A stretch of 64,000 nucleotides of DNA from Symsagittifera roscoffensis (Eukaryota; Xenacoelomorpha; Acoela; Convolutidae). The notes beneath the pieces are model-generated. The model had not been told where the DNA came from and searched no databases. It saw nothing but the letters and a program-made list of their open reading frames with translations. The stretch lies in NCBI RefSeq assembly GCF_963678635.1, contig NC_087067.1, positions 35,045,966 to 35,109,965 on the forward strand, written 5' to 3'. Shown here piece by piece: positions 37,271 to 51,654 of this stretch (within the stretch, counting starts at the first letter, position 1; every line of letters starts with the position of its first letter). The position numbers and the translations under genes are program-made.

Positions 37271-40200
37271 GGTTTGTAATGACTGTATCACAAACCAACT
37301 AAACAGCCTAAAAAGTGTTTTTAAGTGTGCCGATATACATTAAATCCGATTGAAAACAATTTACCGAGAGTTTTCAAAAACATTCGACTCTGAACAAAAC
37401 AAACAACATCAAAAAGTTTTATGCAACAAATTCGTATACTTCCGAATGCAACAAAAAAAAACAATTCGCAGTAAGAATTGAAACAATTGTTCGGAAAGCC
37501 TATTCTCTCAATACATCTGACCACTAAAATGGGAAAATGACAGAAATTCTAATGATGACCATTGAAACAAAATGCATTAAAAGAATAAAGCATTACATCA
37601 ATCATCAATCGGAGAAACCGATATAGGTTTTTTGGAAATTAGTAGACAAAATAAAACAAGCTAGAGGAAACAAAAAATATAAAAGTACAATACGTAAATA
37701 ATGTACAGGAAACAGCATCACAAATAAATATTATTCAAGACTAGGACAACGAAATAGCACAAAAAATTACTCAAATCCTGAACATCTATGAGAGAACCCG
37801 AAAATTAAAAGGAAACAACCATGGTTTAAATATTGAAGCAGATACGGCAATAGCATTGCTGAATGCAGACAAAAACAACAAGAGAAATCAAATAAACCAA
37901 AAAAAAACAAAAGAAACATATATATTTTTCTACCAATACATGAAAAAAGTTCGGAGTTTACCAAAGAAAACCATTCAAATTCAAAATAGCTCAGGTATAC
38001 AACTCCTAAATAGCTATAGTAATGATAGAGCACAATTCTCTTGTTTCCAGATAGACAATATTCACATAACTGTTAACAAAACCGATATTACAGGTCCAAT
38101 AGTCAGAACAATCAGTACAGAATAAATTACTCTAGATCAAAATCCAATGGAAGTAACTGCTCAAATCATAAGAAAAAACGGCCATATTTAAACCCTCAAA
38201 GTAGATACTATTCCAATGATCAATCAAGGAAACTTTTCAAACATTCACAATGGAAAATAGTCGAATAATCGTAATAGAAAGTACTCTAACAGTAAATCAC
38301 AAAACTATTCAAACAACAGTTCGTATAAAAAAAATTATTAAAATAGATCACTTGATACTACTAAAAAAAAGAAAAAACAACTACCAAAACAGATTAAGAA
38401 ACTATTCTCAGTTATCATACCAAAACAACTCAAAATATTCAAATCGATAAAAAAAATCAAAACTACAAAAGTAGTACAACAAAAAATCAACGACAGCTCT
38501 ATCATGTACAATCTACAAATGAAACAATTCCCGAGCCTCCAGGTATTGATAACATGGAAACCTCAAGAAACAACTAAGTCAATTAAACTGTGAAAGCAAA
38601 TTAGTTATTATTAAGTTAGAATTAGAACATGGATACAAAACTCCAATTGATACAAGTTTTTATCAAAATGACAATCCTAATTCAAAATTTCACGAATCAA
38701 AAACAGATCATGAAAACAACATACAAACACCCTTCATTTAATCGAAAACCACTCAAATGTGAAAAACATTTACCAAAATACACAAAACAAAGTATCCCCA
38801 CCAATAGAAAAAGCTTGGACAATACTACTTCTTTTAAAAAGTCATAAAACCCAAAAATTTCAACCAACAAGGAACAAATTAAATTATTCTAAAACCCTTT
38901 GAACAAATATTCCACATAACAGAATTTAAACATAATTTAGTTGAAACACCATTCATTACAAAACATATCCCAACCATTAACATTTTAAACAGCAATTTAC
39001 CAATCAAAAACAAATATACAAAACCAAATAATAAATCTATGACATTTTTCAAGGAGTAAATAAACAACCACCATTTTTTTTCAACTTGGATCCTAAATAT
39101 ATTCAATAAATGAAACATTCAAACTCAATAACAGGGCATGCATATGATTTGTTCATCAATACACTAAGGATCAAATTAAAGAAAAACGGTTAATGTCTGA
39201 CCTTGAACTCAAACCCATTCATAAATTTTTTTGAGTATTATTTTATCTATAAAAGACGCTAAAAACACAGAAACAGACAGCACTACATGAAAATAATAAT
39301 TTGCTTTCAAAATTTGGACTCCTTTCGGGATTAGTAGAATATTGCGAAACAAATGCAACCTTATAATCTACACAAGAAAAAGCATACAGAGTAACGATAT
39401 CTCAAAACCACTAGATATTTGTCAATCATCCATCCTTATAGAAGAAATATCTATTAAAAATATTACCAATGACTCAAATTAAAACACAAATTTTTTTTTA
39501 CAAAATCCCTTATTTTAAGCAATCTTTTCAAATTTCAAAAAACACAGATGAACAAAAATATATCTTGACAGTCTTTAATGTTCAACATTCTCAAGTTAAT
39601 CAGCAAGAATTTGAACAAATAGCAGTTTAATATGCGAACACCCAAGATTTCTGCTACATCAAAAAATGATGTTGGAAAAATGAAATCACTTCTAACCTAT
39701 TCATCAAACCCGACGCAGTTTTCAAAAAACAACGCACAAGTAAAACTCCAATACACATACAGGACAAAGTAAACAGACTTTAAAGCAATCTTGAAAACGC
39801 GAAATTATCTCACCAGTAAGCAAAGAACATCAACCCAAAGGAAATACATTTATAAATCCAGTAATTAATCTCGCCAAAAGAGAATCGCTTAAAACAGTTT
39901 TAGACGCACAATAGCTAAACTTTCCAATTGATTAATCAAAATGCAATTGGCCCATAGAACTGATACGGGTCATACTCGCAAAAATTTAATGGACACTATT
40001 ATACCACCGCAAATAAAAACAGTGCATAAAATCAGATACCTCTAGATGAACAGTCACGTCGCTTGACACAATTGTTATTGGAAACCAACAGTAGGAATTC
40101 ATTAGCCAATTTTATGATAAATCTATAGGACCAGCAAATTTTCTGCACTTACCAGTACTAATCTAAGCAAAAATGTCAATAAAACATAGACAATGCTTTA

Positions 40201-41260
40201 ATACAATCACAAACAAAAAATGAAAGGTTCGAATCTGTAGATAATTGCCAACAAATCTGATTAAAAGAAAATATGATAGCAGCCCCGGATGAATCGCATT
40301 TTCTCCTAAATCGTGTAAAATTCTTTGAACATATTATCAAAGGGGCCATAAAACCGCCCTTGAAATAACAAATAGATACAATTTTGAAACTCCAACCAGT
40401 ATCGAAAGACAAAAATCAAAGAACGTTTTGGAATGCTAAGCTTTCTAAGTAAATAAGTTTAAATAATGCAATTATATCTCACACCATTCTTTAACATTCT
40501 AGGACAACAAAACAATTTTGAGTGGACTTTAAACATTAAAAACGCTTCGATTAAATCAAAACCTTTTAAAGCTTCGATTAAATCAAAACTAGGCATTTTA
40601 CGCTATGTGCGGTGATTCCAACTTTGGAACTGGCGCAGTTCTTTTGCAATTACCCCAAGGCACCAACAAAATGAGGCTAATATCAGTAAATTCAAGATTT
40701 TTTTTAACAACAGATTTAAGAATCTCCGCACTCATGAGAGAGGATACAACCATCATATATATATAAATATATTTACAAAATAAAAACTCCTAATTCTTGG
40801 ATCAAAATATCCAACATTTTTCCTTACAGATCATAAACTCATAATTTTCTTCCTTACACAAAAACCTAATTCTAACCATAGAGTAAAGAGAATTCAACTA
40901 ATTTTACTGAAATTGATAAACCTACATATATAGTTTGGACAGCAGACAAAAACCAAGCTTTACCAGATACACTTAGTCCAAAAACAGCCCCCGAATTACT
41001 TGCACGAAAACCAAACGTTGAAATACCAAAAAATATAAAACTGTTTCTCGCAAAAGACGAATCAACACATTGAATAGGAAGTAAACAAATACTCAGTCAA
41101 AATTGACTCTGATACTAGACAGATAAATACTTCAGAACTTTTTATACAAAAGAACATATAATATCAGAAAATAAAGCATATTCAAATTTCAATCAAAAAT
41201 TCTATTTTCCAAAAGCACCAATTTGTACAAAAAGTGGTTTGTAATGACTGTATCACAAAC
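37271..41260 (+). pseudogene. Array block 4: gag-pol copy
   Basis: Starts in mid-gag (KSVFKCADIH / VRKAYSLNTSDH near 37290-37530), continues through the gag C-terminal region to ~38580, then pol to RNase H (CGDSNFGTGAVLLQ near 40613; TADKNQALPDTLS near 40940). Offset from block 3 is ~4.15 kb and from block 5 ~3.9 kb. It shares the TGA in the knuckle (~37835) and IDN in RT (~40190). Confidence 0.78.
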
Positions 41261-44200
41261 CAACTAAGCAGCCCAAAAAGTGTTTTCAAGTTTGCCCATA
41301 GGCATTAAATCCGATTGGAAACAATTTACCGGGAATTTTCAAAAACATTCGACTCTGAACGAAACAAACAACATCGAAACGTTTTATGCAACAAATTCGT
41401 AGACTTCCGAATGAAACAAAAAAAAACAATTCGCAGTAAGAATTGAAACAATTGTTCGGAAAGCCTATTCTCTCAATACGTCTGACCACTAAATCAATCA
41501 TCAATCGGAGAAACCGATATAGGTTTTTTGGAAACTAGTAGACAAATTAAAACAAGCTGATATCAAAACGAAACTAGAGGAAACAAAAAATATAAAAGTA
41601 CAATACGTAAATAATGTACAGGAAACAGCATCACAAATAAATATTATTCAAGACTAGGACAACGAAATAGCACAAACAATTACTCAAATCCTGAACATCT
41701 ATGAGAGAACCCGAAAATTAAAAGGAAACAACCATGGTTTAAATATTGAAGCAGATACGGCAATAGCATTGCTGAATGCAGACAAAAACAACAAGATAAT
41801 TCAAATAAACCAAAAACAAACAAAAGAAACATAAAAGTTTTTCTACCAATACATGAAAAAAGTTCGGAGTTTACCAAAGAAAACCATTCAAAATCAAAAT
41901 AGCTCAGGTAAACAACTCCTAAATAGCTATAGTAATGATAGAGCACAATTCCCTTGTTTTAAAAAATTTTGCGAAAGACCACCAGATAGACAATATTCAC
42001 ATGACTGTTAACAAAACCGATATTACAGGTCCAATAGTCAGAACAATCAGTACAGAATAAATTACTCTAGATCAAAATCCAATGGAAGCAACTGCTCAAA
42101 TTAAAAAAAAACGCCCATATTCAAACCCTCAAAGTAGATACTATTCCAATGATCAATCAAGAAAACTTTTCAAACAACCACAATGGAAAATAGTCGAATA
42201 ATCGTAATAGAAACTACTCTAACAGTAAATCACAAAACTATTCAAACAACAGATCGTATAAAAACAATTATTAAAATAGATCACTTGATACTACTAAAAA
42301 AAAAAAAACTACCAAAACAGATTAAGAAGCTATTCTCAGTTATCATACCAAAACAACTCAAAATATTCAAATGGACAAAACAAAACTAAAAAAGTAGTAC
42401 AACAATAAAACAACGACAGTTCTATCTTGTACAATCTACAAATGAAAAATTTCCCGAGCCTCCAGATATTGATAACACGGAAACCTCAAGATACAACTAA
42501 GTCAATTACTCTGTGAAAGAAAATTAGTTATTAAAATGTTAGAATTAGAACATGAATAAAAAAACTCCAATTGATACAAATTTTTATCAAAATGACAATC
42601 CTAATTCAAAATTTCACGAATCAAAAACAGATCATGAAAACAACATACAAACACCCTTCATATGGAAAACCACTCAAATGTGAAAAACATTTATCAAAAT
42701 ACACAAACCAATATCCCCACCTATAGAAAAAGCTTGGACAATACCACTTCTTTTAAAAAGTCATAAAACCCAAACAATTCAGCCAACAAGTAACAAAGTA
42801 AATTATTCTAAAACCCTTTAAACAAGTATTCCACATAGCAGAATTTAAACATAATTTAGTTGAAACACCATTGCTTACAAAACATATCCCAATCATTAAC
42901 ATTTAAACAGCAATTTACCAAACAAAACCAAATAATAAATCTATGACATTTTTCAAGGAATAAATGAAAAGCCACCATTTTTTTCCAACTTGTATCTTGC
43001 ATATATTCAAAAAATGAAACATTCAAAACCAATAACAGGGCATGCATATGATTTGTTCATCAATACACTAAGGATCAAATTAAAGAAAAACTGTTAATGT
43101 CTGACCTTGAATTCAAACCCATTCATAAATGTTTTTGAGTATTATTTTATCTATAAAAGACGCTAAAAACACAGAAACAGACAGCACTACATAAAAATAA
43201 TAATTTGCTTTCAAAATTTGGACTCCTTTCGGGATTAGTAGAATATTGCGAATCAAATGCAACCTTATAATCTACACAAGAAAAAGCATACAGAGTAACG
43301 ATATCTCAAAACCACTAGATATTTGTCAATCATCCATCCTTAATGAAGAAATATCTATTAAAAATATTACCAATGACTCAAATTAAAACACGAATTTTTT
43401 TTTACAAAATCCCTTATTTTAAGCGATCTTTTCAAATTTCAAAAAACACAGATGAACAAAAATATATCTTGACAGTTTTAAAAAATGATGTTGGAAAAAT
43501 GAAATCACTTCTAACCTATTCATCAAATCCGACACAGTTTTCAAAAAACAACGCACAAGTAAAACTCCAATACACATACAGGACAAAGTAAACAGACTTT
43601 ATAACAATCTTGAAAACGCAAAATTATCTCACCAGTAAGCAAAGAACATCAACCCAAAGGAAATACATTTATAAATCCAGTAATTAATCTCGCCAAAAGA
43701 GAATCGCTTAAAACAGTTTTAGACGCACAATAGCTAAACTTTCCAATTGATTAATCAAAATGCAATTGGCCCATAGAACTGATACGGGTCATACTCGCAA
43801 AAATAAAATTTAATGGACACTATTATACCACCGCAAATAAAAACAGTGCATAAAATCAGATACCTCTAGATGAACAGTCACGTCGCTTGACACAATTGTT
43901 ATTGGAAACCAACAGTAAGAATTCATTAGCCAATTTTATGATAAATCTATAGGACCAGCAAATTTTCTGCACTTACCAGTACTAATCTAAGCAAAAATGT
44001 CAATAAAACATAGACAATGCTTTAATACAATCACAAACAAAAAATGAAAGGTTCGAATCTGTAGATAATTGCCAACAAATCTGATTAAAAGAAAATATGA
44101 TAGCAGCCCCGGATGAATCGCATTTTTTCCTAAATCGTGTAAAATTCTTTGAACATATTATCGAAGGGGCCATAAAAACGCCCTTGAAATAACAAATAGA

Positions 44201-45062
44201 TGCAATTTTGAAACTCCAACCAGTCTCGAAAGACAAAAATCCAAGAACTCTTTGGAATGCTAAGCTTTCTAAGTGAAAAAGTTTTTATAATGCAATTATA
44301 TCTCAGACCATTCTTTAACATTCTTGGACAACAAAACAATTTTGAGTGGACTTTAAACATCAAAAATGCTTCGATTAAATCAAAACCCTTCTCACGGAAC
44401 AAATTTCCAAAACAATTCCAGACTCAAACTAGGCATTTTACGCTATGTGCGGTGATTCGAACTTTAGAACTGGCGCAGTTCTTTTGCTATTACCCCAAGG
44501 CACCAACAAAATGAGGCTAATATCAGTAAATTCAAAATTTTTTCACAAGCAGATTTAAGAATCTCCGCACTCATGAGAGGGGGTACAACCATCATATATA
44601 TATACATATATACATTTACAAAATAAAAACTCCTAATTCTTGGATCAAAATATCCAACATTTTTCTTACAGATCATAAACTCATAATTTTCTTCCTTACA
44701 CAAAAACCTAATTCTAACCATAGAGTAAAGAGAATTCAACTAATTTTACTGAAATTGATAAGCCAGCAGTTTGGACAGCAGACAGAAACCACGCTTTACC
44801 AGATACACTCAGTCCAAATACAGCCCCCGAACTACTTAGACGAAAACCAACCGTTGAAATACCAAAAAATATAAAACTGTTTCTCACAAAAGACGAATCA
44901 ACACATTGACTAGGAAGTAAACAAATACTCAGTCAAAACTGACTCTGATACTAGACAGATCAATACTTCAGAACTTTTTATACAAAAGAACATATAATAT
45001 CAGAAAATAAAACATATTCAAATTTCAATCAAAATCTCTATTTTTAAAAAGCACCAATTTTA
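41261..45062 (+). pseudogene. Array block 5: gag-pol copy
   Basis: Very close to block 4 over its full length, with scattered substitutions and a ~75-bp deletion near 43480. RNase H is visible at 44448 (GDSNFRTGAVLLL) and at 44664-44830 (TDHKLIIFFLTQKPNSN, WTADRNHALPDTLS). RT reads IDN at ~44012. Ends abruptly at CACCAATTTTAAGTG, joined to mid-gag of block 6. Confidence 0.78.
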
Positions 45063-46800
45063 AGTGTGCCGATAGCATCACAAATAAATATTATTCAAGA
45101 CTAGGACAACGAAATAGCACAAACAATTACTCAAATCTTGAACATCTATGAGAGAACCCGAAAATTAAAAGGAAACAACCATGGTTTAAATATTGAAGCA
45201 GATACGGCAATAGCATTGCTGAATGCAGACAAAAACAACAAGTTAATTCGAATATACCAAAAAACCAACAAAAGAAACATATAAATTTTTCTACCAATAC
45301 ATTAAAAACATTCGGAATTTACCAAAAAAAAACATTCAAAATCAAATTAGCTCAGGTAAACAACTCCTAAATAGCTATAGTAAAGATAGAGCACAATTCC
45401 CTTGTTCTAAAAAATTTCGCGAAAGATCACCAGATGGACAAAATTCACATAACTGTTCACAAAACCGATGTAATAGGTTAAATAGTCAGAACAATCAGTA
45501 CAGAATCAATTACTCTGGATCGAAACTCAAGGAAAGTAACTGCTCATTTTATAACAGTAATCGTTCATATTTAAACCCTCGGAATAGATACTATCCCAAT
45601 GATTGATCAAGGAATTCTTCAAACAACCACAAACGAAACTAATCGAAAAATCGTAATAGAAACTATTCTAACAATAGATCATAAGACTATCTATACAACA
45701 GACCGTATTATGTTAATTATAAGAGTTAGATCCCGTGATAATTCTAGAAATAGAAACAACAACTACTAAAATAGATTAAGAAACGTTTCTCAGTCACCAA
45801 ACCGAAACAGTTCAATATACTCAAATAAAAACTACAGAATTAGTACACCAAAACATCAACGACAATTGAATCAAGTACAATCTACAATTGAAATAAAAAT
45901 CGACCCCAAGGTATTGATAACACGGAAACCTCAAAAAACAACTAAAACATATGCACAGTGAAAGCACAGACCATGAAAACGAAACCGAAAGAACATTAAT
46001 TATTAACATGTTGAAATTAGAACATGAATACAAAATTCGAATTGACACGAAACTTTATTAAAATGGCAATCCTAATTCATATTTTTACGATTCAACGTTT
46101 GATCAAGAAAACAAAATTAATTACACCCCTCATATAATCAAAAATCACTCAAAATCATATACCAATAATCACTCAAATTTGAACAACATATACTAAAACA
46201 CAACGAGCGAAGTATCCCTACCTAAAGAAAAAGTTTAGACAAGCCCACTTTTTTTTCAAAGACCAAAAAGCAAAAAATTTCAACCACCAGATTTTGAAGT
46301 AGAATTTTAAATCGCAGAAGCAGAATCAAAAATTAATAATTTTCCTACCTGGAATGAAATTCGCAGTCTACACCCAAAACTTTTAGCTTGTAAAACCTCC
46401 AGTAAACTGACTACTGCACAAGTCAAAAGTGTAACACATAATGGAAAGATTCAATTATCACTTATACCAATTCAAAAAAACGAAAAAAGTTAATTTTACT
46501 AAAACCCTTTTTAAAAATTTGTACAAGTAAATAAACATTCTAAGCAGCAATTTATCAATCAAAGACAAATATACAAAACTCGATAATTCATCTATAACCT
46601 TTTTTCAACGATTAAACAAACAACCCCATTTTTTTTCTAAAATTTATCCTATATAAAATCAAACAAAGAAACATTTAAAACCACTAACAGGTTAAGCATA
46701 TGATTTTTCCATCAACCAAGTTCATCAAAATAACAACAACCAAAACACATTTCAGAACAATTCTTTAATTTTTTTGAATGTCAATTTCATCTATAAAAGA
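45063..46800 (+). pseudogene. Array block 6: gag and pol start
   Basis: Gag C-terminal region (from ~45070, knuckle with the shared TGA at ~45190) and the protease/linker region. It is more diverged from blocks 1-5 but nearly identical to block 7 at an offset of ~2.13 kb, so 6 and 7 form their own recent tandem pair. Confidence 0.7.
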
Positions 46801-48880
46801 CGCTGAAATTTTCAAGAACTTTCAAAAGTAATCGACTCTGAACGAAACAAACGACATCAAAAATTTTATGCAACAAGGTTTTTAGACTGTTTAATGGAAC
46901 AACCAATTAATTTGCAGTAAGAATCGAAACTCTAGTACAAGAGGCTTTTTCTCTCAATACAAAAGACTAAAAAAACAAAAATGAAAGAAATTATAATGAT
47001 GACTTTAATGACATACAAGAAAATTTTATTGAAAAAAGAAAGAATCACATCAGCCATCAATCCGAGAAACCGATATAGATTTCCGAAAACTAGTAAGATA
47101 GCTGAAACAAACTGAAATCACAATGAAACTAGACGAAACAGAAAATTCAAAACTAAAATACGTAAGTAATGTTCAAAAAACAACTTCACATATATATAGT
47201 TTTCAAGACTCCGACAACGAATTAGCTCCGACTCCGACAACGAAATAATTACTCAAGTCCTGATTACCTATGAGAGAAACCAAAAAATAAAGTCAAACTT
47301 TTTTTACATATATGCTGTAACTTCTGCCGCAGATACGGTTATAGTGATAAAGAATGCAGACAAAAACCAAAAAGATAACTCAAATAGACCACCAAAAAAC
47401 AAAGATTCAATTGAATCTTTCTACCAATACATTAAAAAAATTCGGAATTTACCAAAAAAAAACCATTCAAAATCAAAATAGCTCAGGTAAACAACTCCTA
47501 AATAGCTATAGGAAAGATAGAGCACAATTCCCTTGTTCTAAAAAATTTCGCGAAAGATCACCAGATGGACAAAATTCACATAACTGTTCACAAAACCAAT
47601 TTAATAGGTTAAATAGTCAGAACAATCAGTACAGAATCAATTACTCTGGATCGAAACTCAAGGAAAGTAACTGCTCATTTTATAACAGTAATCGTTCATA
47701 TTTAAACCCTCGGAATAGATACTATCCCAATGATTGATCAAGGAATTCTTCAAACAACCACAAACGAAACTAATCGAAAAATCGTAATAGAAACTATTCT
47801 AACAATAGATCATAAGACTATCTATACAACAGACCGTATTATGCTAATTATAAGAGTTAGATCCCGTGATAATTCTAGAAATAGAAACAACAACTACTAA
47901 AATAGATTAAGAAACGTTTCTCAGTCACCAAACCGAAACAGTTCAATATACTCAAATAAAAACTACAGAATTAATACACCAAAACATCAACGACAATTGA
48001 ATCAAGTACAATCTACAATTGAAATAAAAATCGACCCCAAGGTATTGATAACACGGAAACCTCAAAAAACAACTAAAACATATGCACAGTGAAAGCACAG
48101 ACCATGAAAACGAAAACGAAAGAACATTAATTATTAACATGTTGAAATTAGAACATGAATACAAAATTCGAATTGACACGAAACTTTATTAAAATGGCAA
48201 TCCTAATTCATATTTTCACGATTCAACGTTTGATCAAGAAAACAAAATTAATTACAATCCTCATATAATCAAAAATCACTCAAAATCATATACCAATAAT
48301 CACTCAAATTTGAACAACATATACTAAAACACAACGAGCGAAGTATCCCTACCTAAAGAAAAAGTTTAGACAAGCCCACTTCTTTTCCAAAGACCAAAAA
48401 GCAAAAAATTTCAACCACCAGATTTTGAAGGAGAATTTTAAATCGCAGAAGCAGAATCAAAAATTAATAATTTTTCTACCTGGAATGAAATTCGCAGTCT
48501 ACACCCAAAACTTTTAGCTTCTAAAACCTCCAGTAAACTGACTACTGCACAAGTCAAAAAGGTAACACATTATGGAAAGATTCAATTATCACTTATACCA
48601 ATTCAAAAAAAGGAAAAAAGTTAGTTTTACTAAAACCCTTTTTAAAAAATTTGTACAAGTAAATAAACATTCTAAGCAGCAATTTATCAATCAAAGACAA
48701 ATATACAAAACTCGATAATTCATCTATAACCTTTTTTCAACGATTAAACAAACAACCCCATTTTTTTTCTAAAATTTATCCTATATATAATCAAACAAAG
48801 AAAAATTTAAAACCACTAACAGGACAAGCTATGATTTTTCCATCAACCAAGTTCATCAAAATAACAACAACCAAAACACA
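46801..48880 (+). pseudogene. Array block 7: gag with a better preserved zinc knuckle
   Basis: Gag core (~46860-47240), then CNFCRRYGYSDKEC at 47316-47357. All three cysteines of the CCHC knuckle remain and only the His reads Tyr. Blocks 2, 4, 5 and 6 have a stop at the second Cys. A 127-codon open stretch (47354-47737) encodes the Asn/Ser/Arg-rich gag C-terminus. Pol start follows to ~48880. Confidence 0.7.
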
Positions 48881-49900
48881 GAAAAAAAAACGAATAATCG
48901 TAATAAAAATTACTCTAACAGTAGATCACAGAACTATCCAAACAACAGATCGTATAAAATTAATTTTAAAATAGATCCCATGAAATTTTTAAAAGAAAGG
49001 AAACAAAAACTACGAAAACAGATTAAGAAACTATTCTCAGTCATCATACCGACGAAACAACTCACACTAATCAAATCGACAAAATCAAAACTAAAAAAGT
49101 AGTACCTAAAAAAATCAACAACAGTTCAATCAAGTACAATCTACAAAGGAAACAATTCCCGACCCCCCAGGTATTGATAACAAGGAAACCTCAAAAAACA
49201 ACTAAGTCAATTACGCTGTGAAATTACATTAGTTATTAACATGTTAGAATTAGAACTTGAATACAAAACTCCAATTGATACAAATTTTTATCGAAACGAC
49301 AATCATAATTTAAATTTTCACGAATCAAAAAAAAATCAAGAAAACAACATAAAAACATCCTTCATATAATCAAAAATTACTCAAATATAAAAAACATATA
49401 CCAAAGTACAACCAACAGAGTATCCGCACCTATAGAAAAAGCTTGGACAAAACCACTTCTTTTGAAAAGCCCAAAACTTGAAAAATTTCCAACCAACAAT
49501 GAAACAAGCTGAATTATCCTAAAACCCTTTAAGCAAATATTCCACTTAACAGACTTTAAACACAATTTAGTTGAAACACCATTTATTACTAAATAGATCC
49601 CAACCATTAACAATCTAAACAGCAATTTACCGATCAAAGACAAATTTACAAAAGACAATAATACATCTATAACTTTTTTTCAACAATTAAACAACAGCCC
49701 CCAATTTTTTTCTAAAATTTATCCTATAAATAATCAAGAAAAGAATTTTTTAAAACCACTAACAGGGCAAGCATATGAATTTTTCATCAAACAAGTTCAT
49801 CCAAATAACAACAACCAAAATACAGAAAAAATGTATCTGTCTGACCTTGATTTCAGAACGATTCATTAATTTTTTTGAGTATCAATTTCATCTATCAAAG
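48881..49900 (+). pseudogene. Array block 8: short gag-pol fragment
   Basis: Gag C-terminal remnant (SRSQNYPNNRSYK-like near 48930), the CCAGGTATTGATAAC marker (~49167) and the region with LVETPFITK (49567 on), then GQAYEFFIKQVHP near 49765. Confidence 0.6.
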
Positions 49901-50900
49901 TTTTCAAGGTTTTTCAAAAGTAATCGACTCTTACCGAAAAAATCAACATCACAGAAATTTATGCAACAAAGTTTTTAGACTTTTTAATGAAACAAGCAAT
50001 TAATTTGCAGTAAGAATCGAAACTCTAGTACAAAAAGCTTTTTATTTCATTACAAACGACTTAAAAAACAAAAATGAAAGACACTCTAATAATGACTTTA
50101 ACGACACAAAAAAAAACTTATTGAAAAAAGAGAGCATCACATCAGCCATAAGTCCGAGAAACCGATATAAATTTTCAAAAACTAGTAAGATAGTTGAAAC
50201 AAACTGAAATCACAATGAAACTAGAGGAAACAGAAAATTCAAAACTACAATACGTAAATAATGTTCAAAAAAACAACTTCACATATAAATAGTATTCAAG
50301 ACTCCGACAACGAATTAGCTCCGACTCCGACAACGAAATAATTACTCAAGTCCTGATTATCCATGACAGAAACCAAAAATTAAAGGCAACTTTTTTTTTA
50401 CATATATGGTGTAACTTTTGCCGCAGATACGGTTGAAATGATAATGTATGCAGACAAAAACAAAAGCCCAGAAAACCACAAATTTTCAAATCAACAACGG
50501 AACAAATTAAATTATCCTAAAACTCTTTAAACAAATTTTCCATATAACAGAACTTAAAGACAATGTAGTTGAAATACCATTTATTACCAAATATATCCCA
50601 ACCATTAACAATCTAAACAGCAATTTACCGATCAAAGACATATATACAAAACCCAATAAAACATGTATAACCTTTTTTCAACGATTAAACCAACAACCTC
50701 CGTTTTTTTCTGAAACTTATACTATATATAATCAACGAAAAAAAAAACATTTGAATCCACTAACAGGACTAATATATGATTTTTTCATCAACCAAGCTCA
50801 TCAAAATAACAACAACTAAAAAACAGAAAACTGTATTTGTCCGACCCTGAATTCAGAACGATTCTTCAATTTTTCGAGTAATAATTTTAACTATAAAAGA
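49901..50900 (+). pseudogene. Array block 9: gag core fused to pol fragment
   Basis: Gag core (ESKLCNKVFRLFNETSN-like, ~49960) and a knuckle remnant CNFCRRYG followed by a stop (~50411), then directly the pol region matching 49500-49900. An internal deletion of ~0.75 kb removed the gag C-terminus. Confidence 0.6.
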
Positions 50901-51650
50901 TGCTGAAATTTTTACAAATTTTCCAAAATAACTGACTCTGAACGAAACAAACAACATCAAAAAATTTAATGCAACAAAATTTTTAGACTTTTTTTATGAA
51001 ACAACCAAACAATATGCAGTAAGGATCAAAACTCTTTTACGAAAAATTTTTTCTCTCACTACAAAAATACAAAAATGACAGATAATGAGTTTAACGACAC
51101 CGATAAAGATTTCCGAAAACTAGAAGAAAAATTAGAACAAGCTGAAATCACAATGAAAGTAGAGAAAGAAGAAGCAGAAAAGTTAAAACTACAAAAGGTA
51201 AATAATGTTCAAAAACAACTTCACATATGAATAGTATTCATGACTCCGACAACGAATTAGCACAAATAATTACTCAAATCCTGATTATCTATGAGAGAAA
51301 CCAAAATTTAAAGGCGAACTTTTATTAAAAAATGGTGAAACTTTTGCCACAGATACGGACATAGTGTTAATGAATACAGACAAAAACAAAAGGATAACTC
51401 AAATAGACGACCAAAATACAAAAACTCAAAAGAATTTTTCTAGCAATACATGAAAAAAGACCAAAATTTACAACGGAAAAACATTCAAAGTATTAGTAGC
51501 TCAGGAAAAAAATCCTTATTAGCTAAACTAATGATGGGTCACAAAATCCACTCATTCTAATAAATTTTGCGGAACATCAACAGATAGAAAAATTCACATA
51601 GCTGTTCACAAAACCGATATAATAGGTCAAATAGTCAGAACAACCTAAAA
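50901..51650 (+). pseudogene. Array block 10: gag fragment
   Basis: Gag core (from ~50930), RKLEEKLEQAEITMKVE-like heptad-rich stretch (51113-51165), knuckle remnant NFCHRYGHSVNEY (51339-51377, His retained, last Cys changed to Tyr) and the start of the Ser/Asn-rich region. It ends where a different coding segment begins. Confidence 0.6.
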
Positions 51651-51654
51651 GCAC

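Noticed and set aside
25690-51650. Many 60-130-codon frames on both strands in the array as individual genes
   Set aside because: The plus-strand ones are pieces of broken gag-pol; minus-strand ones repeat at the array period and have no motifs of their own.
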